From contig ML976659.1 of the NCBI GenBank assembly GCA_010015655.1, forward strand, positions 699,146 to 763,145: a stretch of DNA of 64,000 nucleotides, given 5' to 3'. The position numbers and the translations under genes are program-made. Below are positions 20,658 to 31,761 of the stretch, piece after piece. The notes under the pieces were generated by a model that did not search any database, was not told the origin of the DNA, and saw only the letters and a program-made list of their open reading frames with translations. This DNA is from Bimuria novae-zelandiae CBS 107.79 (Eukaryota > Ascomycota > Dothideomycetes > Pleosporales > Didymosphaeriaceae). How positions within the stretch are numbered: position 1 is the stretch's first letter; each line of letters begins with the position of its first letter.

Positions 20658-22369
20658 ATGCTCAAAGATAGAGACTTTCCACCATTGCCTTCGCAGGCGC
20701 CGCGGAAGAAGACAAAGCCACTGGCGAAGCGGCCCTGTCGCAGAGAAGCCACTGGTTTGAACGATCTTCCAGTTGAGCTGGTCCTCGAAATTATCTCTTA
20801 CCTGCCTGGTATCGATGTTCAACATTTTCAACTCCTCACGCTTACTAGCCTCTCCCTCACGAACCGTCGACTTCATACCATCGTTGGCGACAGGCTATAT
20901 ACATCATACGATAGCCTTTTCTGCGCTCCCTACCCATTCCTTCGTACAGTCATGTCCAATGCTCGACTTGCCTCCCACGTTAAATCCATGTTTATCAGAT
21001 ATGGCCCGAATTCGCATGCAGACAGACTCGCCTACGCGCCATCTATAGCGGACAAACAACTGATCAAGGACGGTTTGAAAAAATTAGCCATGTCTGATTG
21101 GAAAGTATGGGCATCTTCTTGCAACGAAACCAATTCCGGAGCCGAGCTTCTCTACGCCACTATGCTTATGTGCACACCGAACGTGGCAAGTCTGGAGATT
21201 GGTGATGGAGCATTGCAGCCGAAAAGTCTTCCCAAGTGGCTTTGGATTATTCGACAAATCGTCAACGGCCATTTTTTCGGCAAGGTGCACCGGTTCGAGC
21301 ATCTTCATTCGATTCGTGTCGACGTCCAATATTTGAAACTTGGGCATTTGGCTCCGGTTTTCAAACTGCGCTCCATGCGCAAAGTCACCTTGATTGGCCT
21401 TGTTGAGTGGGCGCACCTCGAGGATGACAGACCGGACTCCTTGCGACGCGTACTCCCTGCTGGAATATCATTGGTGGAGGAAGTGCACATAAGCAAAAGC
21501 TTCGTTCATGGTGATATTCTGGATGTGTTGTTCTCCTCGTTCCGAAAGCTGAAAATGTTTCGATATTGGAGTACGGATGAACGCTTCGTCAATGGCCACG
21601 CTGGCGTTGACTACTGGCGTTCGCCCCACGCGGCACGGGTCCAAGCATATAATGATGATTCTGCAGGTAACAATTATTACAGGTGAGCGATTTCCCGATG
21701 TCTTGGCACCGTGAGCCTTGCACCAAAGAACTTGACATTGTATTCCGTGTTTTTGGGGTGCACACGAGACAGAAAAATCGGCAAACTGTTGACTTTGAAC
21801 TGCATATTACTTCACAAAGTAATAATCACTGACTCTATTGGCAAAATTGTAGCATAGTTGAATCTCTGGTACGCCATCAAACATGGCTTGAAACCCTGTC
21901 CTTGAGCGACGATAGGAGTATTCACCGTGCGGCGCCATTCACAGCTAGATTTCGAAACTTCACGGTACTCGCCGATCTCACAGTCTACTACTCTATGCTC
22001 ATCAAAGATCCGGTGGACGGAGCTAGCATAGCCGAAAATATACCACGTTCGATACAGTCTCTAACTATCCAGTTCGGAGACAGTGTCGCCCGTCACTACA
22101 AACAAGTTTTCAGATATCTCGCTCTGAACTGCCAGCAGTATGCACCCTCGCTCCAGAAGTTGAGATTGGTCGAAGACAGTGTTACGATAAAATGGGACCG
22201 TGGTTGGGTAGAAGTAGAGAAATTATTCGCCGACCGAGGGATCGCTTTTGAACTGGGATCCGTGTATTCACAGGACTATGACTATGCGAACTGGAGTTCC
22301 ACAGCCCGTAGTGAGACAGACGAGGATTCTGATCTCACGAGTGACGAGGAAAGTTTGTATTCCAATTGA
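20658..22369 (+). CDS. F-box protein
   Basis: Exons are 20658-21682 and 21853-22369; the 170-bp intron (gtgagc donor, ttgtag acceptor) contains stops in all frames, and splicing keeps the frame (YYR/S-IVESLVRHQTWLETLSLSDD). The protein is 513 residues. An F-box lies at about residues 34-75 (LNDLPVELVLEIISYLPGID, then LTLTSLSLTNRRLHTIV). The rest is of the leucine-patterned type common in fungal F-box proteins, without obvious repeats, and ends in an acidic tail (SETDEDSDLTSDEESLYSN). F-box proteins recruit substrates to SCF ubiquitin ligases; the substrate is unknown. A second donor at 21667 (gcag|gtaaca) is possible. Confidence 0.8.
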
Positions 22370-23885
22370 GACGAAGGCACGCAGGGTTGTCGGCGATATA
22401 GACAGACTTGGTGAGTGTATTACCTATTGTCGTATCTGGTATGCTATACTTAGTTCTACGCTCGGGTCACTGAACGATAATAGATAAAACAATGGACTTG
22501 GTCTAGTGGGCTGGACGAAGATGAAGGAAGGTGGTATGTTGAATGCGGTGCTAATTCATACTCGCCCGGAGTCACGGCTCGTTGAAGAGTCAATAGAAAG
22601 CTGCACATGGTGATGACTGCAATACTTGAAAGGGCTGGCAGGTCCATGTTGTACGAGAGTGTCGCTTAACCAGAGTTGAGGAAGCGCGCGGATGGACTGT
22701 CGAGGGCCAGGATTCGTCTATCGTCTATTTCGCAAGGACGGCGGCGGTGCAGCACCGCATTCGCCCTCTCCACAACAGCTTGCGACTTGTATGAAGCATA
22801 CGCTGAAGTGTGCCACCGATTCAGGGCGCTATTCGGCACGAAGGTACCAGCAACGTACGCAAATTGGGTACCCACAGTACGAGAGGCTAAATGGTGATGG
22901 TGCAAAAGGCCGAACGAAAATCTCCATTTCCTGGGCACAAAGGCAAGTAAGCTCAGGCCGCGTAATAGGCATGATGGAGGTGCCGACCTAACATGTCGAG
23001 CGGCAATGGCATAACGACGAAGCGTAAGAAGAATGTTTGAGGGAGTCGACGCTGGGAAACGCACAGCCACAGCTAGTTGTGGAGACTCAGGGACCCCTTG
23101 TCTAGTAGGAGGAGGTTGGTTTCCATTAGCCAGCGAAGATCCCTGTTCGATCTTCTCAAGGGCATCACGGTAGCTCCCACGCCGTTTCACAGGCGCCCAG
23201 CAGCAGCAGCGGGAAGCTGGAGTAGAGGGTGTACGCTGATTGTAGAAGCGCATCAAGTAGAGCCGTGAAGGCACGCCAACCGAGGCTTATGCACATTGCT
23301 TCTGGCGAGCTGACGTCTCCCCTACCGATTGCGTGAATGCGGCGCACGATAGTGAACACTTGCTGGGCCGTGCAGGGATTGATAGCCCGGCGCTCAGGCA
23401 CGCCGGGATGTTGGGATAAGACTCAAGCAGGAGAACGTCATTGAACAACTCGTGCTGGAGTTCCTGGAGCAAGACCACGTCGCCTTACTATCGTCCGCTG
23501 CGACCCCAATTGCCCACCACACTGCTGGAGTTTCCTTTTGTGTACTGTTTGCATTCGCCGTGTGCGCTGGCGGGAGCTACACTGTCGAGCTAAGCAGCCA
23601 AACGGCGGGGTCTGCCCTTTGGGTCTCGGTGAGTGGTCAATCGAGCCACAGCGGGAAAGGGTAGCGCTAGATACGAGCAGCAGTAGCGGGCGGGAGCCAG
23701 CTAACAGCAGCAAGCAGGTTTGGGCACCATAGCTCCCTCTCTCACGCGCGCGCACTCCGCTTTTGTACGCCCTTCCTTCTCCCCATTGTCGCGCAGCTCG
23801 ATCGCGAGCCCACTCAATTGCACCCCATCCGCGCCCTGGGTCGGTGGGCTGTATAAAAACGAGGGTCGGACGCGCCCCACCGAAC
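22370..23885. other. Intergenic, tricalbin upstream region
   Basis: These 1.5 kb lie between the F-box stop codon and the tricalbin start codon. The longest open frame (22666-23274, minus) encodes an Arg/Ser/Ala-rich product without family features and is probably chance. CT-rich stretches with tctc and cccc runs just upstream of 23886 are typical of fungal core promoters. Confidence 0.4.
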
Positions 23886-26800
23886 ATGGCAACCATGTCG
23901 CGCGCTTCCGAGCTCAAGCAGCAGGGCGCGCTCGAGGCAGCACAGGGTCCCAATTCCAGCGTCACCGCCGAGCAGGCGGAGCAGAAGGTCTTTGAAGAGG
24001 CTCGCCAGGGCGGGAGCGCCGCCTTCAAGTTCGATCCAGATGCTACCCCAGAAGAGAAGGCGGCACAAGCAAAGGCGGTACGTTCAAGACGAGCACACGC
24101 ACGCCGCAGCGTGAGCCACGGACTGACTAGTGGACGAATAGCAAATTCCCAGCAACTTCCACCACGAGCGCAAACCTAATGCCGTAGCGCTTACCTCGGA
24201 TGCAGTGAGTCGTGACATTGCCCTCTGCGAATCGCAAGCACTGATGTTGGCCACAGAATAATACCGGTCCCAAGTACGACCTCCCGCCGGCCTCGAAGGA
24301 GGGCGCTTTAGAAGCTCCGTTCTCCCCTACCGAAAAAGGGCTAAACGGCCACATTCCGCAGCCCGATGAAGACGACGAGTGGGGACGCGTCGGCTGGGCT
24401 CCACGCTTTGGGATGCCCGGGTCGGAACTCCAGGAGGACGAAGCGACGCTCCTGGACCACCAGACATTCCTAGAAGGAAAGCTCGAGGACAAGTTTTTTG
24501 GGGACTGGTATCACAACACGGGCGTCATCATCTTCGCCTGCTTGAGCTCCTGGGTCGTTGCTGTGCTCGGAGGCGGTCTGGGATGGGTCTTCTGCATAAT
24601 GACCATCTGCGGGACCTACTATCGAACCTCGATACGCCGCGTCCGTCGCAACGCACGTGATGACCTCAATCGCGAAATGGCCAAGAACAGGCTGGAGACG
24701 GACACGGAGAGCTTGGAGTGGATCAACAGTTTCCTGGTCAAGTTTTGGCCCATTTACGCACCCGTCCTGTGCAAGTCCATTGTAGCCTCCGTGGACCAGG
24801 TCTTGTCTACTTCTACGCCTGCCTTCCTCGAGGGTCTGCGTATGAAGGAATTCGTACTGGGCACGAAACCACCGCGATTGGAGCACGTAAAAACCTACCC
24901 AAAAGCCGACGACGATATCGTACTCATGGACTGGAAATTCAGCTTCAATCCGAGTGACACGGCCGATCTCACTTCACGACAGCTCAAGCAAAAAATCAAC
25001 CCCAAAGTCGTACTGGAAGTCCGTCTGGGCAAGGGGGTCATCAGCAAAGGTCTCGACGTCATCGTTGAAGACATGGCCTTCTCCGGTCTCATGCGCCTCA
25101 AGTTCAAGCTTCAGATTCCTTTCCCCCATATTGAAAGGGTTGAGATGTCGTTTTTGGAGCGGCCCACCATTGACTACGTCTGCAAACCGCTAGGAGGCGA
25201 GACTTTTGGTTTCGACATCAACTTCATCCCTGGTCTGGAAAGCTTCATCATGGAAATGATTCACGCCTCCCTTGCGCCCATGATGTATGCTCCAAACATA
25301 TTTCCCATCGAAATCGCCAAGATGCTCTCCGGAGATCCCATTGATCAAGCTATCGGCGTCCTTCAGATTACTTTCCACGGTGCTCAGGGCCTCAAGAACC
25401 CCGACAAGTTCTCAGGGACTCCAGATCCTTACGCGACAGTGTCCATCAACAACCGGACCGAACTTGCTCGCACTGCGACTGTGAAGGAGAACGCCAACCC
25501 GCGTTGGAATCAAACCGTGAACATCATCATTACTTCCTTGAAGGATGCGTTAACCATCAACTTGTTCGACTCCAATGACTTTCGCAAAGACAAAGAACTG
25601 GGAACTGCAACGTTTGCACTCGAACAGCTAGAAACCGATGACGAGCATGAGAACTTGCATCTGGAGGTCATGTCTGGAGGGCGGTCTCGTGGTGTCCTGC
25701 AAGCCGACATTCGCTTTTTCCCAGTGCTGGAAGGCGAAACCCTAGATGACGGCACCAAGGAACCTCCGCCCGAATCGCGCACCGGTATTGCCAAGTTTGT
25801 GATCGAACAAGCGAAAGAACTGGACAGCGATAAGAGCATGATTGGCCAGCTGAACCCGTATGCCATGCTTTTACTCAATGGGCGCGAGGTCCATAGGTCC
25901 ACTGTCCTCAAGAGGACAAATCAGCCCGTCTTCCCAGATGCAAGCAAAGAGCTTCTTATCACGGACCGTAAGAAGGCCAAGCTCGGGTTGCTCATCAAAG
26001 ATGACCGCGATCTCGCCACCGATCCCGTCCTTGGTTCATATCAAATTTCCATCGACGATATGATGGAGCTCATGGAGAAGGGTCAAGAATGGTACCACTT
26101 GCATGGTGCCAAGACTGGGCGCGCCAAGATGAAGCTTGAATGGAAGCCCGTAGCTTTGAAGGGTGCGGTAGCGGGAGGAGGTTACCTTACACCTATCGGT
26201 GTTATGCGGTTGCATTTCAAGAACGCCCGAGACCTCCGCAATGTGGAGACTATGGGCAAATCGGACCCGTACGTCCGCGTACTGCTTTCTGGCGTTGAGA
26301 AGGGACGGACTGTTACCTTCAAAAACAATTTGAATCCGGATTGGGACGAGGTCATCTATGTGCCTATTCACACGCAACGCGAGAAGTTGACTCTCGAGGT
26401 AATGGACGAGGAGCACCTGGGCAAGGATCGTTCATTAGGCCACATCGAACTATCGGCAAGCGACTACGCTCACCAAGACGAGGACGGCCAATGGCTCGTC
26501 CATGAACAAAAGCAGGTGCTGAAGGGCGACTTGCACCTGGGAGCTCGCACACAGCCCAAAGGTTTCCTCAACTATACGTGCTCATTTTACCCTACCTATC
26601 CCATCTACGACCCTGATGAGGATGACTCGGATAGCGAGGATGGCTCATCGCGTAAGGGCTCCACTCGAAACTCCATCGATTCAGCTGCTAGAGTACACAA
26701 GAAAAGCACCTCGAATGCATCTGTGATGGCTCGATCAGAGACCGTAGGCACGATTTCTTCGCTTAGATCTTCACACACAGCTAACAGTGAGCCCGACGCT

Positions 26801-28710
26801 GCTAAGCAGCTCGAGCAAAGCGAAGCACAGGTGCAGCAGGAGCAGGCAATTCCTCAAAAGAAGAAAATCGAGAAATTGAACCTTACTGCTGACGACCTGC
26901 AGCAGTATGGTAAGTTACGGGGATCTCCTAGTTTTCCGGAGGCATACAATCAGCTGAGTTGGTTTCACCACCCCGCAGCATCATGTCCCGGGTTTATTCA
27001 ATGGTTTCATCGGCTAACATCGGTGCAGAATCTGGGCTTATCGTGTTCAAGCTCATCGAAGGCGAATTTGCAGACACTGGAGCATATGTCGATATTCTCA
27101 TGGATGACATGGCATTCCCGAGCTACTCGACCGCCAAGATAAAGAGTAGGCATATGACGTTCAATGAGGGTAGGGTCTTGGTCGCGTCGCTTAGTCTATG
27201 CTTCTCTAACTGTCATAGTCGGCGACACAATGGTCCGCGAACTGGACTTCTCAAAGATTACTCTTCGTATCATCGAGCACATTGACAAGAAGGGCGAGGG
27301 TGACGAAGATCACGTCATTGCCAAACTCACTGGCAGTACACTGGACACACTGCGACGATGCCTGGTAAGTGCGATAGAATACATGTTTCGAATAATACTA
27401 ATTGAAGGCAGTATACTCCTACGCAGCTCGTCTTGCGAGACAATCATGGCCGTGAGAACAAGATCACTGTCAGCCTCAAGTACTTACCGGTCAAGATGCA
27501 GCTAGATCCCAGTGAATCCTTTAACAACCAAGGCACCCTTCGCGTAGAAGTCTTGGACGCCGCTGATCTTCCAGCAGCCGATCGCAACGGCTTCTCGGAC
27601 CCGTACTGCAGGTTCATTCTCAACGACAAGGAGGTTTACAAGACCAAGACGCAGAAGAAGACGCTTCATCCAGCTTGGAACGAGTACTTTGAGGTACCTA
27701 TTCGTAGCAGGACCGCAGCAGCCTTCGAAGTTAAGGTCTTCGACTGGGACTTCGGCGACAAGGCGGATTTCCTAGGAAGAGCGGCCATCAACCTGGAGAT
27801 CCTGGAGCCCTTCCAACAGCAAGAAGTCACCCTCGGCTTGGACGGAAAATCGGGAGCCATCCGCTTGAAGATGCTATTCAAGCCAGACTACGTCATGCGC
27901 GCTCGACAAGGCTCAAGTACCTTCTCCGGTACCTTCGCTGTCCCTGGGAAAGTGATCGGCGCGCCCGTCAAAGGTGTCGGGAAAGGCGCCGTCCTCGTCG
28001 GGGGTGGTGTTGTTCGCGCAGGCACCTTCCTCGGTCGTGGTTTCAAGCGGAGGAAGTCGCGCGGCGCCAGCCCCGAAGATTTCGAACCACCCAACCTCAA
28101 CGGCAGTGCGTCAGAGGAACCCGTTCCCGCCGTCCCCTCCATCCCAGTGGACTCTGGGCGCCCGAGCACGTCCTCGAACAACGAGAAACACCATCGGCGT
28201 GACCGCTCGTTTGGCGCGCAGAGCTTCACTTCCGCGCATGGAGGCGGTCCCGGCGGCGCCGAACAGGGCACCGCAAATATCTCCATCCTCAGCGCCGCGG
28301 GCTTCCCCGCGGGCTCTAACATCCGCGTCCACGTCAAGCTCGAGGGCTCCAAGGGCAGCAAAGAAGTCCACAAGACCGATCACATCAAAGCGCCCACGGG
28401 CTCCGTCGCCTTCGCCGACGAGTCCTTTAAAGTGCCCTGCGCGGCCGACGCATTCTTCAAGCTCGTCGTTAAAGACCACAGCACATTCGGCCGTGACGAG
28501 GAGCTGGGCGAGCAGTCATTCACCATCGACGACCAGGGCAGCGGTGGCACCGAGAAGAGCGTGCCGGTTGGCAAGGGCATGGTTATTGTGAGGACCAGCT
28601 TCATGCTAAGCGATGCGGCGAGCAGTGTTGGGCCGAATAGTCCTAAGTTAGCGAAGGGGAGGGGACTATTGAGTCGCGGGAGGGATAGTAGGAGCGTTAC
28701 GCCGGCTTAG
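23886..28710 (+). CDS. Tricalbin-like SMP/C2 membrane-contact-site protein
   Basis: Six exons: 23886-24077, 24142-24204, 24257-26909, 27029-27169, 27219-27364 and 27427-28710; phases agree and the product is 1492 residues, the usual tricalbin size. In order: a soluble N-terminus; a hydrophobic hairpin near 172-207 (GVIIFACLSSWVVAVLGGGL, then WVFCIMTICGTYY); an SMP lipid-transfer domain near 235-440; then five C2 domains, beginning near IGVLQITFHGAQGLKNPDKF, TGIAKFVIEQAKELDSDKSM, IGVMRLHFKNARDLRNVETM, GTLRVEVLDAADLPAADRNG and GTANISILSAAGFPAGSNIR. Tricalbins (Tcb1-3, extended synaptotagmins) tether the ER to the plasma membrane and transfer lipids in response to Ca. The TAG stop is followed by 68 further in-frame sense codons of coding-like sequence ending in TAA at 28915-28917. 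Confidence 0.94.
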
Positions 28711-29798
28711 AAGGCTGGCGTTGAACGCGCGCGGAGTGTGAGAAGTTCGATCAGCATAAGGAGGTCGAGGGGGCGGACTACTTCAGGGGCGGAAGCGGAG
28801 GCGGAGGAGCCGGCGCCGAATTCAAGGCGCGCTTCAGCGATGGAGGATCTGCACGAAGACAAGGAGACTGGCGTGGGGATGAACTCTAGGGTAGGGAGTG
28901 GATATGCGATCGGATAATAGAGGTTTTTGAGCTACCTTCCCAGACCCATTTTCTTGGTTGGAAAAGCTCATAGGCTCTTTTCCTTGACTTGTCGCCGGCA
29001 TGATATTTTCCTGCTCATTGTTTGTTGGGTTGGATAGCGATTGTTTTATACCAGGGCAGGAAGGGTGGTGGGATTTTGCTCGCCACTTGTACGTATTTTT
29101 AGTAATACGTGGATATTGATTGAGGAGTGTGCTGTTCTCGAAAGGGATAATATTGCTATGGGCTAGGCTAACTTCTAGCTATCCACTTCAAGATATATGA
29201 CGTACCGTCTAGCCTCAGTGGTTGACACTTTCACACAGTGAGTCTGGTCCTACTTCCAGTCGCGATTCCTTGCTCATGTGCTGCCTAATACAGTTTTATA
29301 ACCGCCTTCAGAATACCCTACCTGATAGATGCACATTACGCCAACCTTGAACCCAACCTTGACTTCTTATTCGGCAGTTTCGCTATACACGCTACCTTGT
29401 TCTCACACTTCTGCATTGCTGCGTGCAAAGGCCGCGGTTTGGAGGAAGTGAGGTAGCTGTTGATTGGACGTGCGGTTTTGGGAAGCATCTAGTATTGGCG
29501 GAAAGCGCGAGGGGAAGAGAATGTGTCCATGACCAGGAACACGATCTGGATCCGACGGTCAAGGGCGTGGTATTGAAACAGGAGTCTGTTGACGCTGCGT
29601 GAGCATAGAGCCTGGGTGGATAAGCTCGGTGAGATACAAGTGCACTGAACAGCTCCCAGTGAGATATTTGCGGATCAACTTGGGGCCTAAACCCGCTAAT
29701 GGGCACCTCGCTTAGCCTGATTCTGTTTGTATCTAATCTATGTCCAACGTCCTCGGTATAACGGCCTCGATTTTGCAGTCTGTCAATCACCACCTGTG
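28711..29798. other. Intergenic; possible tricalbin readthrough extension
   Basis: The first 204 bases continue the tricalbin frame without a stop (an Arg/Ser- and Ala/Glu-rich stretch including NSRRASAMEDLHEDKE). The remainder has only short frames and probably contains the 3' UTR and the promoter of the next gene. Confidence 0.4.
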
Positions 29799-30757
29799 AT
29801 GGCTCGCCCGGGCGATCCTAGTGTCCCGCCCACGAACGGCAAGTGCCTCCTCTTGGCCTTGCCAGCTGAGTTGCGCCTCGAGATATGGGTAAGAGTTACC
29901 CCAGGAGACACAGCCATGCGGTTATTTGCTGCGTCCCGCCACTATACTAACTCTCGCTTTCAGGCTCTGGCACTTACGCCCGAGCTACGAGGGTTCACAA
30001 TACGCTGCGGAAAAAAGGCGGTGCAGGAGGACGAGGAGGTCTGCAGTGCCGAGTGCGATGAAAATGGCGAGTTGGATGAAAATACCTTCTCCGACCCGTA
30101 TGCGATCCGATCAGTATTCCGCCAGATTCATGACGAGTCTCCCAACAACAACTCCTTGAGCGCGGAACGCCCCTCCATAAGACCATCCGAATGGTGACCG
30201 TGGACTGCGACGATAGGTATAGCGCCAAGCTGCGTTCTATATATACCAAGCGTCCGGGCTTCCTCCACCCAATACGCCGCAGAATCGTCGCCTTCTTCAC
30301 CCAATACACGAAAGCCATGATACGTATAGTGGTTCCAGGACTATCCAACTGGATGCCGGTATTTGAGCAAGTTCGTATTGGCTACTGGGTTATCACCAAG
30401 TTGCGTGGGAGAACTGTTCCGAGTCTAAGTGCAGAGATGGACACCTATGTCCAGTCTGCTTGGGATGTCGATCAGGAGTACCTAGAGGCATATTCCCTGC
30501 CGAACATCAAGTTTGTGCCGCCTATCGGAGAAATATTCGAAAGGAAGGAGCTACACACGTGGCTCACAAACTCCGGACACCCACCAGCGACAATCGACTT
30601 TTGGATGGCCGAGGTGGAGAGCTGGTACACCGGCGGCATCGGAATCCTCCAGACCCGCATGCACTTCAATATGGATCTTGCAAAGGCATACTGTGCTGCC
30701 GTGTCCAATGGATGTACTCGAGACCCTGAGTTCTCAACAAAAGAAAGTTGGCGATGA
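29799..30757 (+). pseudogene. F-box-like (2EXR-type) protein gene with frameshift
   Basis: The N-terminus has the fungal F-box-like signature LLALPAELRLEIW. A 75-bp intron (29889-29963; gtaaga donor, ctaac branch, tttcag acceptor) joins it to ALALTPELRGFTIRCGKKAV; this intron is a multiple of three and free of stops. The frame then reads to YAIRSVFRQIHDESPNN, after which the coding-like sequence continues in another frame (LHKTIRMVTVDCDDRYSAKL onward) to a stop at 30757. No splice pair of correct phase bridges the change at about 30130-30180, so a frameshift is likely, either a real lesion or a sequence error. Such proteins form large families of unknown function in Dothideomycetes. Confidence 0.55.
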
Positions 30758-31761
30758 ATTTCGACCTCGACACCGCAAGCAACTACTCCAAGATCGGGGC
30801 CTAACTGCTGGTGAAACAGCTACTTACCGGGAATGCGCTCACGAGTGCGAGGATGTTGATTGCGTGAAGCAGATAGTTCCCCAGGTCTTCGAGCCTCATC
30901 TTGATAGTTTTCCAAGCTTGAGGAAAGAACACCAGAATAGAGAGTAGCAATTCATCCCACCCACAGTGGCAGTATGTGATGTTTTTGGCATTCGTAATCG
31001 ATTTACTCACTTATTCATTCGTCTGCCCTCTCGCATGATCCCAGGCCCCATGCCCTAGCCACAACCTCCACATACACCACGTCGCATCAACCATTTACCT
31101 ACCCTCCTTTCCCCTATTGTACCTCTCAACTTTCCTTCCCTCTCCCAAACACACATCCCGTCTTTACACATCCTCTCACGCAACCCCACCACAGGCGTGC
31201 ATCCGGTTGAAAAGCAATACTCCACCTCCCCACACATAATTGCCCAGCAGCCTCTCTTAAACCGCTTGACATTGTCTAGGACACGCACTCTCCATGTAAT
31301 AGACCACACTGCATTCCATCGCATATGAGTACCAGAATGACGCCTCAATACTACTACCGTGAATGTAGTATTCGGTCCGCCACAGTGCAAAGCACGTACC
31401 GAATAAGCCTACAACCTCCTCCAGAAACAATGACCACCTCAAGCATGCCCGAACGCCGCCGCAAAGCTTCCCCGCTCTTCCTCTCCAAATCCTTTCACAC
31501 GCAGCACTCACAAGCTTCAATAATCATAACACCATAATCATTCTCCAAACGCGCCAGCGCCCATCAAGCTACCCAAAAGAAACCATGATCCATACACCAT
31601 AACGCAAAAAGCAACAAAACAACAATACAAAAGAGGCACGTTCGCCATCCAGAAAGAGCCCCAAACCCAATCATTCTTGTTCCACCTCGCTGGCCATCAA
31701 AAAGGAATATCCAGAAGCCGGATTGAGAATTCAAACGCCCAAATTGTAGCAAGTACTCACA
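30758..31761. other. Convergent intergenic region
   Basis: One kilobase between two convergent genes. It contains pyrimidine-rich plus-strand stretches (31060-31250) and only short open frames. No gene or repeat seen. Confidence 0.4.

Noticed and set aside
22666..23274. A 202-codon minus-strand frame upstream of tricalbin
   Set aside because: Low-complexity Arg/Ser/Ala composition, no motifs, and it lies in a probable promoter region.
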